From Falciphora oryzae (lineage: Eukaryota; Ascomycota; Sordariomycetes; Magnaporthales; Magnaporthaceae), in assembly GCA_000733355.1 (NCBI GenBank), contig JNVV01000007.1, positions 370,624 through 434,623 on the forward strand: a stretch of 64,000 nucleotides of DNA, read 5' to 3'. Within the stretch, counting starts at the first letter, position 1; each line of letters begins with the position of its first letter. The position numbers and the translations under genes are program-made. The notes under the pieces were generated by a model. The model made no database searches. It saw nothing but the letters and a program-made list of their open reading frames with translations, and was not told where the DNA came from. Positions 44,693 to 55,068 of the stretch are shown in pieces.

Positions 44693-46763
44693 TTACGTCA
44701 TGTAATACTTGGGGCCTTCTGATCCCTGTGGCGTCTGCCAGTTTATGTCCTGCAGGGGCGCCTTGATATCGCATGTTTTACAGTGGATGCAGCTGAGGGG
44801 CGCAAAAGAAGATAGTCAGTGATTGAAAGACGAACGACCGGCGCAAGGTATGATCGGGGCGGTTTATTCGGCTTACTTTTGCGCGTTGATCTGGAACCGA
44901 ACCCCGAGCTGCTTGGAAGGATCCTCGACATACTCATACACGCCGGCCGGACAGAAGCGGTTCTCCAGCCCCTTGAACTTGGGCCAGGTGTCGACGGTGT
45001 GCTGGTCCCAGTCCTTGACCTGCAGGTGCACGGGCTGATCCTCCTCGTGGTTGGTGCCGGTGCGCGACACGCTGGTGAGTATGTCGAACGTGAGCTTGCC
45101 GTCGGGCTTCTCGTACTCGATCTTCTCGCACTGGTCCGCAGGCTTGGTGGCCAGGTGGTCGGCCGTCTTGTGCTTCAGGGTCCAGGGCACGCGGCCTTTG
45201 AGGAGGTAGGTCTCGAGCCCAGAGTACAGGATGCCGCCGTACATGCCCAGGGGCGAGTGGAACGACGGACGGATGTTGCGCACCTCCTTGAGCTCCTTCC
45301 AGATGCTCGACTGGCGTAGCGAGTCCTCGTAGTCATACAGGAAGACGGAGCCGTCGCTGCCGACGCCCCCCAGCGCCTTCCAGGCCGCCTCTGCCGCCAG
45401 CATGCCCGACTTCATGGCGTTATGCGTGCCCTTCACCTTGGGCACGTTGACGAACCCGGCCGAGTCGCCGATCAGGGCGCCGCCGGGGAAGGCGACCTTG
45501 GGGATCGACTGGAACCCGCCCTCGATCAGGGAGCGGGCGGCGTACGAGATGCACTTGCCGCCCTCGAGCACCTCGCGGTACAGCGGGTGCTTCTTCATCT
45601 TCTGGAACTCGCCGTAGGGCGACAGCCACGGGTTCGCGTAGTCGAGCGCCACGACCAGGCCGACCGAGACGAGGTTGTCGCCAAAGTGATACATCCAGCC
45701 GCCGCCGTAGACGTCCTTGGGGAGCGGGTAGCCGAGCGAGTGCGTGATCTCGCCCTTTCGGAAATTGGCCGGGTCGACCTCCCAGACCTCCTTGAGTCCG
45801 AGGCCGTAGGTCTGCGGCTGGCTCTCGCGGCGCAGGTCGAACTTGTTGACGACCTGCTTGCTGAGGCTCCCGTGGCAGCCCTCGGCGAACAGGGTGCAGC
45901 GGGCGTGGAACTCCATGCCGCGCTCGAAAGAGGCCTTGGGTCGGCCGTCGCGTCCGATGCCCAAGTCGTTTGTGGCGACGCCGAGCACAGAGCCATCGGG
46001 CTTGTAGACAACCTCGGACGCCGCGAAGCCCGGGTAGACCTCGACACCGACCTCCTCGGCCCGGGCACCCAGCCAGGCGGTGAACTGGCCTAGGCTCATG
46101 ATGTAGTTTCCGTGGTTGTGCATCTGCGGCGGCGCGGGGAGCGGGAGGGCCATGGACTTGGTCAGGAAGCGCATGCGGTCGCCGCCGGCCGGGGTCGCGT
46201 GCTCGAACCGGTCGGGGTTTTCGGGGGCGAGCCAGTCGGGGATGAGCTCGTTGATCGCGGTTGGCTGGATCACGGCGCCCGAGACGATGTGCGCGCCCAG
46301 CTCGCCCGCCTTCTCGAGCAGCAGGACCCTGAAGTCCTCATTGCCCGCCTCGTTTGCCAGTTGCTTGAGCCGGATGGCAGCGCTAAGACCGGCCGGACCT
46401 GCGAGGCGGCGGTGATGTTATCCTCCCATTGTCAGCTACAGTCCAGCTCAGCCCACGGGGGCCGCCTCTGTCCGTCTTCGTCTCACCTCCGCCAACGATG
46501 CACACGTCCACCTGATCACTTTCCCTCTCAATGGCTTGGACGTCTAACGATTCGCCTTGGCTGGCCGTGTGTTGGGATTTGGTCACCGAGAACGGTCTCC
46601 TTTGCCTCCAGGGCGCCGGGTTCTGGGTGGGTCTCCGCGCCAGCCTGTTCAGGTCGTGGCGTGACGAGAAAGCCGCCCTCGGAGCGACGAGGGTGAGCAG
46701 GCGCGGAGCGAAGGCATTGAGGCCGAGGCAGCTCCGCGCCGCTCCTCTGGCCAGCGCAGACAT
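44693..46763 (-). CDS. Electron transfer flavoprotein-ubiquinone oxidoreductase, mitochondrial (ETF-QO)
   Basis: Passes electrons from the electron transfer flavoprotein to ubiquinone in the mitochondrial inner membrane (orthologue of yeast Cir2 and human ETFDH). Exons 46487-46763, 44877-46398 and 44693-44792 give 632 residues. The N-terminal 60 residues are Arg/Ala/Ser-rich with few acids ([18 protein letters not shown]), a presequence. The FAD motif [19 protein letters not shown] is rebuilt across intron 1. The body is textbook ([56 protein letters not shown]). The [4Fe-4S] ligands are Cys575 in [11 protein letters not shown] and Cys601, 604 and 607 in NCIHCKTCD; the last three depend on the small third exon, which splits the Asn codon. 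It is the terminal reaction of fatty-acid and amino-acid dehydrogenations. Confidence 0.96.
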
Positions 46764-47511
46764 GAGGGTGTCGTCGATCGAGTGGTTCCTCCCCACAGTC
46801 TACCTGCACATCGTCGTCTCTAGAAATCCGGTGTCGAGCAGGCGTGAAGCAGCCGCGTCCAAAAGCCAGGATTGGTGGTGGGGTCTGGTGTTAGTGTTGG
46901 ACTGGATGTTCAATCGCATTCCTCCATTCCAGCGGGAGCTATGACGTTTTTTTTTTTTTTTCAATGCCCGCCGATTCGGAGCCTACAGCCCTCCCTAACA
47001 TTGGGAGGTGGGTCGCTGCAGCCAATCCAGTTACAGCAATTGTCACTCAATCCCATCTTGGACTTATGGTCGATGCATCAGTCTTACGCCTCGCCTCGCC
47101 TGGGCACCGTTTGCCGAAGGAAGCCGGCTCAGCAGCCGACGGCTGGTCCACCATCCAAGCCGCGGCCGGCCCGGCGGGTGAGCTCGGCTACAGCTGAGGG
47201 CAAGGCTTACACGCTCGCTATCGTGCCGGTTGGTAATTTAATTTCCATTTCTGACCAGCCTGCTGTGCCCATCGTGTTTGTCGCATATCGTCGGCTTGCT
47301 CTGTGAGCAGCCCAAGTAAATGCCCCGCGCGCCTCCGATTCCAACCGTGTGTGCGCCGTCCAGTTTATAACAGGAGAAAGATATAAGTAATGAAAAGGAA
47401 GGGGGAGTAGGGGTTCGGAAGGACAAATGAAGAGGTGGAAAGGAAAAGGGATAGAAAGTGAGCATAGACGCGGGCACACTATAATAGTTTCCTAAGAGTG
47501 ATGCGCACAAC
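46764..47511. other. Intergenic, ETF-QO promoter and GH36 gene 3' region
   Basis: 748 bp with a T15 tract at about 46947-46961 and otherwise no recognisable element. Confidence 0.5.
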
Positions 47512-50429
47512 TCAAACAGGAAGCGTAGTAACGACTTCGACATTTGAATCCTCCCTGCCGCAGGGGAATTCCCCCAGGCTTTCCCATATTCCTATCAGAT
47601 CAAGCCTAAGTATCTGGTCTGAGAATTCGAGGTGCCTGCGAAGGTCGCGCACCTCTGACCCTCGAACGACGACCCCGACAGAGCTAGGCTTGAAGTCGGG
47701 GCTTAGGATACAAACACCTTGGAAAATTCACGCATTGTCAGCGAACCGCAGTCTTCTTGCTCGGTTGTCTTTTCGTCTGGGTGTGGCGGTCGATCGGATG
47801 AAGAATGCCAGGCTAGGGAGAAGAGTATAATACCGAGAGTTCCTAGCGCTTTCAGAGTCACCCGAAGCCGAAGTGTCGAAGACGACGGCTGCTCGTGATA
47901 CTCGGCCGCAACGACCGCTGCTGCGCCAGACGCCTTCCCGAGCAGGCCCAGCACGGCCAGACTCGTCTCGCCAAACTTATGCACAACATGCGCTGTTAGG
48001 ATCTCGGCGCCCCGTTCCGCAATCGTGAGCTCTGCGACAGGATCATCCGCAAGGAGCGTATATGGTCCCATCAAATCAACGGATCCATGCCGGTGGATGA
48101 TGAATCTAGTGGAAGCGTCCGCGCCTGGGGAAGAGAGGAAGTCTCCCGGAAATACAAACTCGGTTAGGGCCGCTGAGCCCATGCTGAACAATCCAAGCAT
48201 CGAGGCTTGGCCGTGCCGTGCCTGGATTCTTAAGAATCGTCTGTCTGCATGCTGGAGGTACATTTCCGCCGTTCTCCCAACCACCTCTGGCCGCAAAATC
48301 ACCAGCCGGCCGTCAGGGGCCTTTGCCGTCATCTCCCCGATGAGTTTGCTGTCATGCTGGCCAGGTCTGTCGGTGATATAAATTGGCCCACCAGAAAGGC
48401 AGCGCGCGGCAGCATGGAATCGCGAAAAGTCGTGAATAGTTTGGAACACGTCCCAATCCGGGAGGACATTCAGATGCTGGCTCAGGAGAGCAACATGTGC
48501 GTTGGAGAAAACGTGCCAAGTGTGGGAGCTGGCAACGAGACGGTCAGCGAAAGCAAGTACACGTAAAGACTTAGAGAGAGCAATATATTACCCTGCATCA
48601 TCAGGGAAGAAGTCGTCAGAGTTCCGCATCATCAATGCAGGTCTGTCCTCCCTCAGGAACTCGGGGATATTCTGGGGGATCTGGGCCATGCATGCGATCG
48701 CCTTCCCATCAAAGTGTTTGGCGAGAGCAGAGCGCCATGCCGTCTGATAAGGGACTGTGAGCGCAGATCGGTCGTCCGCGTGCTCGGGGTAGTCCAGAAA
48801 GCTTTGCGTGTCGGTTTTGACAGCGTCCACCCCGGAATCCACAAGAAAGCTGCCACGGATCAGTTACCGTGTCAAATGGTGTCAGGGAGCGGAAATGTAG
48901 TGAGACAAACCTGTAGAAATCATCAAATAGCGAGTGCGCATTAGGTCCGTCGACTGTCGCCATCTCCCCTCCACCAAGCCAGATACCCTCGCGCCGCTTT
49001 ATTGTGCGCATAGGGTACGCCTGGCCAACATCGCCAGTGATGGACATGCCACCCCAATACCCAAAGATCCCATGCCAGACCGCGATATTCCGGATAAAGG
49101 GGAACTGACGACGTATTGACGAAGTTAGAGTTTTGAGACCGCCTGGAAAATTCTCCTTGTTGGCTTCGAAGGCAGTCCAGCGATGCTGGAAATTGGATTC
49201 GCCGGCGAAGTCCAAAGACTGCCAGTTGTCGTCGATGATCAGATTTGGAGCGTGAACACCACTCGAGCTCAGCTTGTCGAGGGCGTCTATGATCTTAGCA
49301 GGCGTCAAATTCTGCCCAAGTCCGTTCCAGGTACAGTAGGCGAGTCCGTCATGCCAATCATCCAACTGCTGCTTGGCATGCGTGGTAAGTTGAGCATGAC
49401 AGCCTGTACTTTCTTTCGGAGCACTTGAGTGAACAACAGTCCTGGCCGCTTTCAAGAGAGTAGCGATTGCGGCATCAGGTTGTGTCGCTGTGGCGACAAA
49501 GACACGCCCTGTGCCTGTGGATGGCTGGTCGTTGCGGCACCGAGCCAGGATATTTCCGCTGCTGTCAGAGCCGAATGTGGTGAGGACGTCATCGAGGCTT
49601 AAGGCCAGCATTACGAGATGTACGCCGTCGTCTCTGAGAAAAGAGACCAAAATGCCGTCCTTGTCGAGGGAAACTCGGCTGCGACCCTGGCGAGGACCGA
49701 ACCAGGCCTCGTTATGCCTCACGATGGCAAACCATCGTATGGCACGGGCTGGAGTGCCAATAGTGGCAGTGGCGTATCCAGGCCATCGTCCTTGGGCAGC
49801 GGCAACGGGTATAGACAGCTCCCAACTGAGACAGACCCCGGACTTCTCAGGCCCAGTCTCGACATGGATATCGTAGTCCGGATCCGTGACGTAGTGGCTG
49901 AGGCTGTCACTTGGCAGCTGTTGGGGAGCGAATATGACCTCGCCGTCGTCCAGTCCTGATGTTTCCTTTGCCCATTGCCATTGGGCATCCGGTTCGAGCC
50001 GGAACTTGACGGTGAATCGAAAGCTTGAGATGTGGTCTGAAGCCCTTGCAAGGGAGCCGCTGAAGTATGCACTTCTGCCATCACTCCCTTGGGGAAGGCA
50101 GTCCAGCTAGTGTAGCTGTCAGATCAGGCAGCATGCGTCTTGCTTTGGCTGGGCGCTGACTTACACGGTGGTGCAATGGCAGCTCCGCCCAGGTGCGGCC
50201 TTGGGTATTATTGTGCCAGACGACAACTTCCGAAACACGGCCAACGCTGCCGTGAGGCCCTACCCCAGGACACAAGGCGACGGCGAAGGTGAAGCGAATC
50301 TGCAGATCCCTTGGGTCAGATGCGACGCGGGCGCAAAGAAGTCGAATCCATGTGCAGAGATCATACCCGGCTGTCGTTTATGGCCGTCACAAAGCCCAGC
50401 GGCGGATTGCAAACCAATCGCGGCCCCAT
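47512..50429 (-). CDS. GH36 raffinose synthase / alpha-galactosidase-like protein (Sip1 family)
   Basis: Glycoside hydrolase family 36, the group of plant raffinose synthase and seed-imbibition proteins; fungal members are usually considered alpha-galactosidase-like and cytosolic. Six exons fit in phase: 50367-50429, 50165-50299, 48911-50106, 48592-48849, 47834-48528 and 47512-47717, for 850 residues. Short conserved cues set the ends: NPPLGFVTAINDS at the start, and a C-terminal beta domain (PSSVGVVVRGSEV) that is only reached by an intron with an AAG acceptor. Catalytic landmarks are LIIDDNWQSL, GVDAVKTD with nucleophile Asp478, and RNSDDFFP (540-547) with the acid/base Asp. RHNEAWFGPR and YWGGMSITGDV are also typical. 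No signal peptide is seen. It diverges from the P450 gene across 555 bp. Exon 1 and the last acceptor are the least certain parts. Confidence 0.82.
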
Positions 50430-50984
50430 TGTAGTCTTGAAGAATTGGCGTAGACCGTGGAACGTTGGTCGTGTGTCAGGGCGCGCGGCGTTCGTGTCCG
50501 TGAAATCAGTGGCAAGCACATGTACGGCAGTAACAGGGGCCGAACTCAGAATTCCCTGAACGGGCAGGAGCAGGGCCTCGAGCGTTGAACGGGCAATGGG
50601 TTGGATTCCTCAAATGCCAGGTACTCACGTATAAAAAGCAAGAACGGCCACGGTATACGAACAAAAAAAAAAGATATAGAAATACCTACCTCGACCGAGT
50701 GATGAAGAATAAAGGGGGACATCTGAGGAAAACATCAAGAGATGCTTAGGAAGAGGAGGCTGTTTTCTCGTGAGCTGGTTGCCGCACGTGACACCCAACT
50801 TGCATGGCCAAGTAGCGCTTGTGTTGTGCTGATCTCATTCTGCATGATGCAGCTCGGGTGAAGAATGTGGGGGTGGTATTTCAAACGGACTCCATCTTCG
50901 CCACATGGTCCTTTCATCGTCACCAACCGACCGCCTAGAAAGGAGTATTGGGAAGAGTTACTTACGCACCCGCAACTCTTGACC
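50430..50984. promoter_or_regulatory. Divergent promoter region, GH36 gene / P450
   Basis: 555 bp between opposed start codons, so the two genes may be co-regulated. An A10 stretch near 50663 is followed by AAGATATAGAAA. No coding frame is seen. Confidence 0.5.
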
Positions 50985-52696
50985 ATGGCACTTACGTCGC
51001 TCCTTTCATCAACGCCGGTGCTGCCGGTCGGCTCGATATTGCTATGTTACCTGATATACCGCTTTTTAATCTATCCGGCGGTGTTGTCTCCGCTGAGCAG
51101 AATACCCAACGCGCATTGGCTGGCACCCATCTCGCCATTCTGGATCCTCCTGGTTCGCTTCCAGCGCCGGGAGAACAAGGTCCTGCGGGCAGCCCACCAG
51201 CGGTTAGGTCCCTTTGTGCGTGTTGGCCCCAATGAAATCAGTATCGATGATGCCAGCGCCGTCAAGACTGTCTACCAGGGCGGCTTCGACAAGACCTCGT
51301 GGTATTCCATTTTCGACAACTATGGGTGCGTATATGTTCCTCTCGCTATCTATATGAGACTAGGCTGCAGCTAAAGAATCAGCAGCGTTCCCTGTATGTT
51401 CTCAGCCCAGACGAGCCGTGAGCATTCGCTTAGAAAGCGTATGGTTTCAAACGTGTACTCCAAGTCCTTCATACAGTCTAGCGAGGCATTGAGGGCACAG
51501 GCCAGAGTTATACTCTACGAGCGGCTGCTCACCATCGTGCAAGAGTCGACGACCGAAAGCCAGAAGCCGCACGGAATCGACGTGCACTCGCTTTTCCTGG
51601 CTGCTTCCATGGACTTCATCTCGGCTTACATCTTTGGCATTCGTCACTCGACCAATTTTCTCAACAAGCCTGCTTACAGGGAGCATTGGCTACAGCTCTA
51701 CAACGCGAGAGCGAGTTACCCTTTCTTCAATCAAGAGTTGCCGTGGCTCACCAAAACCCTCTCCAGACTTGGCATACGGTTATACCCGTCGTGGGTTGAT
51801 GCTGCGAACAAGGAGCTGGAGGACTGGAATCGCAGCATGTGCGTCGCCACCCTGGCCGATGATGTTGCTCTCGCCGCCGCCGGAGCATCTTCCAGCCCTG
51901 CGGATGAAGCGGTCGTCACGAGGGCACTGCTTGCTGGACTCGAAAGGGAGAAAGAGTCTGGCACGGATTCAATCCTTTATCCGACGGCCATCCGCTACCA
52001 CGACTTGTCGGTAGCTTCGGAGCTTTTTGACCAAGTGCTTGCCGGCCAGGAAACGGTGGGCATAACACTGACGTACCTGGTTTGGCACATGTCCAAGAAC
52101 CGCGACCTGCAGCAGAGCCTGCATGCCGAACTCATGACCATCGAGCCCAACATGAAGAAGGACATGCCCGCCAACCCCAAGATGTTGGATTCACTGGAGC
52201 TTCTCGACGCCGTGCTTATGGAGACGCTACGATTTCACGCGGCTATTCCTGGCCCTCAACCTCGTGCGGCGCCGTATCCATCGTGCAAGCTTGGGCCTTA
52301 TGAGGTACCCGGAGGGGCACGGGTTTCGGCCCTGGCGCATACGCTGCACCGGGACGAGAAGGCCTTCCCTGACCCCGAGAATTGGGTCCATACACGGTGG
52401 CTCGCCGATCGAATGGATGAAGAGACGAGAAAATCAATGAACAGGCAGTTTTGGGCATTTGGATCAGGGGGCAGGATGTGTCTAGGCTCGAATTTCGCCA
52501 TTCATGGTATGTGGTGCTCTTCCACATCTGAGGTTTCCGCTTAGCAGCATGGGATGATCCCATGAATACCCCCATTTTGCATTTTGAATCGATTTACTCA
52601 CCCGCTCCAGAGATGAAACTCATTGCCGCCGCAATATATTCCAACTTCACAACGCACATTGTCGACGGCACGGGTATGGAGCAAGGCGATGGATAG
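50985..52696 (+). CDS. Cytochrome P450 monooxygenase, fungal microsomal type
   Basis: Haem-thiolate monooxygenase anchored in the ER by an N-terminal helix (VGSILLCYLIYRFLIYPAVL). Exons 50985-51325, 51383-52506 and 52611-52696 give about 516 residues. Landmarks in order: PFVRVGPNEISI, the C-helix-like SLRKRMV, the I-helix oxygen-binding AGQETVGITL, the K-helix ETLR, FPDPENWVHTRW, and the haem loop FGSGGRMCLG with the cysteine ligand. The second exon has two possible acceptors three bases apart (after 51382 or 51385), adding or dropping one Ser. The last exon ends at a double stop, TAG TAG, about 15 residues earlier than usual: MEQGDG is followed by no GPKGNKL-type ending. Substrate is unknown; no biosynthetic partners are nearby. 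Confidence 0.85.
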
Positions 52697-53221
52697 TAGG
52701 TTCCGCCACTGTAATGTGTGCTTCGTGATCAAGATCACTTACCGTGTTTTTATCTAGTACCGTTGGGCCGCAAAGCGGACGACTTTTCGTTCGATTCGAG
52801 ATCATCCAGTGAAAGGGGCTCCCCACTCAGAATCTCTAGCACACTAGCAGGTCAAAATGTGGCCAGCTGGAGGTACACCATTTGTGCATTGTACACGCGA
52901 CAGGAACCGGAGCCACATCATGGAAACGCAGCCCTACGCATGTATCGCATGGATCGATCATATACCACAATCGAGAACGATGAGAAACGAAAAGCTCAGG
53001 GGGTATTTTCTTCTGGCCTTCGAGGCACGGAGTGTCTGACATAAAAAATTGACCAACAAGGTCGGCCCAAAAAAGAGCGCACAAAGGCGACAATAGAAAA
53101 GGTGGAAGAAATACGGAGCAGACAAAATCCGAGTTGACTGAACCGTGAGGAGAAAGTGTAGAGTACAGGGCAGGTCCATTCCGCACTAGACCCAAAGACA
53201 AAGTTCCATGCCGCCGCCCTC
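52697..53221. other. Intergenic, convergent (P450 / secreted repeat protein)
   Basis: 525 bp of 3' flanks. An open plus-strand frame from about 52755 (VPLGRKADDFSFDS) may be a relic or alternative last exon of the P450. Confidence 0.45.
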
Positions 53222-54278
53222 TTACTCGAGCAGCACGGGGCGGAGACTGCGCCTCTTGGCGGCCTTGGCCTTGCCGCCGCCGTTCAGAAGGCCGAGGATG
53301 TCGCCCAGGGCGCCACCACCGGCGGCGTTGTTGCCCTTGCCGCCGCCGAGGCCGGCCAGGATCTGGCCCAGGGCGCCGCCGCCGGCGGCAGCGCCGTCCT
53401 TGCCCTTGCCCTTGCCGCCACCGAGACCCTGGAGCTACAACGCGTAAAAAAGAAATGCGGTTAGTTTACTGACAGTTCTCGGAATTCGACAGACCCAGAG
53501 GCGGGAGATCGCGACTTACCAGGTCGAGGATACCGTTGAGGCCGTTGTTCTTGGCGTCCTTGCCCTTGGCATCCTTACCCTTGGCATCCTTACCCTTGCC
53601 GTTGCCCTTTGCGTCCTTGCCCTTTGCGTCCTTGCCCTTGCCCCTGTTGTTGTCCTTGCCTGCGCCGGCGGTGCCGTTGCGAGCAGCGCCACCGCCCGCC
53701 ACGGCTCCGGCGTTCTTCTTGCGCTCCTTGCCCTTGCCGGCATCGGCCGTGCCGTTGCGGGCGCCGCCACCCCCGGTCACGGCACCGGCGTTGTTCTTGG
53801 CGTTCTTCTTCCTCTCCTTGCCCTTGCCGTTGCCGGCGCCGACCGTGCCGTTGCGGGCGGCGGCGCCCTCGGCCACGGCGCCGGTGTTCTTCTTGGCATC
53901 CTTCTTGGCGTCCTTCTTGGCGTCCTTGGCCTTCTTGTTCTCCTTGCGGTTCTTCTTGTTGTCCTTGGCGGGAGCAGTGGCGTTGTTGGCGGCACCGCCC
54001 TGGACGACTCCTGCCCCGGCCCCAGCCCCAGCAGCAGCCTCGGCACCCTTGTTCTTCTCAGCGGCCTTCTCACCAGCAGCCTTCTCCGCCGGAGCGGCGG
54101 CGGCATTCTCGCCGGCAGCCTGCTCGGCCGCGGCGGCAGCAATAGCATCGCGGAGGACAAGGGCGTGCTTTGCGGGTGCGACCTCGCCACGTGCGGTCAC
54201 CCCCCTGTCGGCCGGCATGGCGGCGACGTAAGAGGTGGCTGCAAGGAGCAGGAGGGCGATGTTTCCGATGCTCTTCAT
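53222..54278 (-). CDS. Secreted Lys/Gly/Ala-rich repeat protein, unknown function
   Basis: Exons 53520-54278 and 53222-53434 join in phase 0 for 323 residues. Residues 1-20 (MKSIGNIALLLLAATSYVAA) are a clear signal peptide. Then an Ala/Glu-rich helix-prone stretch (about 45-95); three repeats of a roughly 27-residue unit with consensus NAGAV-x-GGxARNGT-x-x-AGxGKERKK, each holding an NGT glycosylation sequon; a run of KDAKG pentapeptides encoded by 15-nt repeats; and, across the intron, three copies of an ILxxLxGGGK-like motif (GLNGILDLLQGLGGGKG, GALGQILAGLGGGKG, GALGDILGLLNGGGK). It ends AKRRSLRPVLLE after a possible Kex2 site. The protein has no Cys and Lys dominates, so it is very basic. 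I know no named family. A Kex2-processed secreted peptide precursor or cell-wall protein are the likeliest readings, both inference. Confidence 0.8.
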
Positions 54279-54316
54279 CTTGACTGTGGTTGAAAACGAG
54301 AGAAAAAAAGGTGGGT

Positions 54317-54336
54317 AAAAAAAAAAAAAAAAAAAA
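54317..54336. repeat. Poly(A) tract, 20 nt
   Basis: Lies 39 bp upstream of the secreted-protein ATG and reads as poly(T) on the coding strand. Confidence 0.95.
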
Positions 54337-55045
54337 GAAATGAAAGTGCTCAAAGAGGAAACTATGAGGCTTGAATAGAGCACAGCTCTGGTATCTGTCG
54401 ATGACAAAAGTAGGACTGGCCTATGGTAGAAGCGAAGGCGAAGATAAAAAAGGAGAGAAACCCAACCGGTAAAAGCAACGGAGGGATGGAAAGGTGGCTG
54501 ATGAAGAGATGGGATTCTTTTTCCGGGACACAAGCGGGAAAGGGCAAAGCAGTCTTATACAGAAAATATCCAACAGCGAGCTCACCCGGTTGGGGCTGCT
54601 GCCTCTCCATCTGGAGAGGATCTCCACGACGACCGCAGGGGTGGTGAGGACCCGTCGGCGCGGACATGGGAGGCCCGGACAAGGCTCTGTGCCAAGGCCC
54701 TGTCTTCCGGGACATGCGATGAGACTTTTGGAAACATGAGGCTGATACCCTCTTCCTTCGCGCTGGGATCGGGGACCGCGACGGATAAGGCAAAAAGCTA
54801 CGGGGCACACACCCGCCGGACGGCGGTCCAGACTGCAGCCAGGATTGGGAGGGGCGTGTGGGAAGATAGAGGCGCGCTCGGCCGCGGGGGCGCAACGACC
54901 AGCACAGGGGGCCCTTCCCCCAGCAGCACGCAATCCGCACCGGGCGCCACGGTCTAGAGGCCGTTTGACGTGGGTGGACTCCCCATGGCCGCGACCAGGC
55001 TCGGAACAGGAAACGACGCGAAGCACAGCCGCCGGGGAGGACGGG

Positions 55046-55068
55046 TTTTTTTTTTTTTTTTTTTTTTT
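55046..55068. repeat. Poly(T) tract, 23 nt
   Basis: Longest homopolymer of the window, 0.7 kb from the A20 tract and in opposite sense. Confidence 0.95.

Noticed and set aside
50300..50366. Reading through as coding (GYDLCTWIRLLCARVASDPRDLQ) in the GH36 gene
   Set aside because: It is open downstream but blocked by TAA upstream in that frame; a canonical intron with branch CTGAC and acceptor TGCAG joins the flanking exons in phase.
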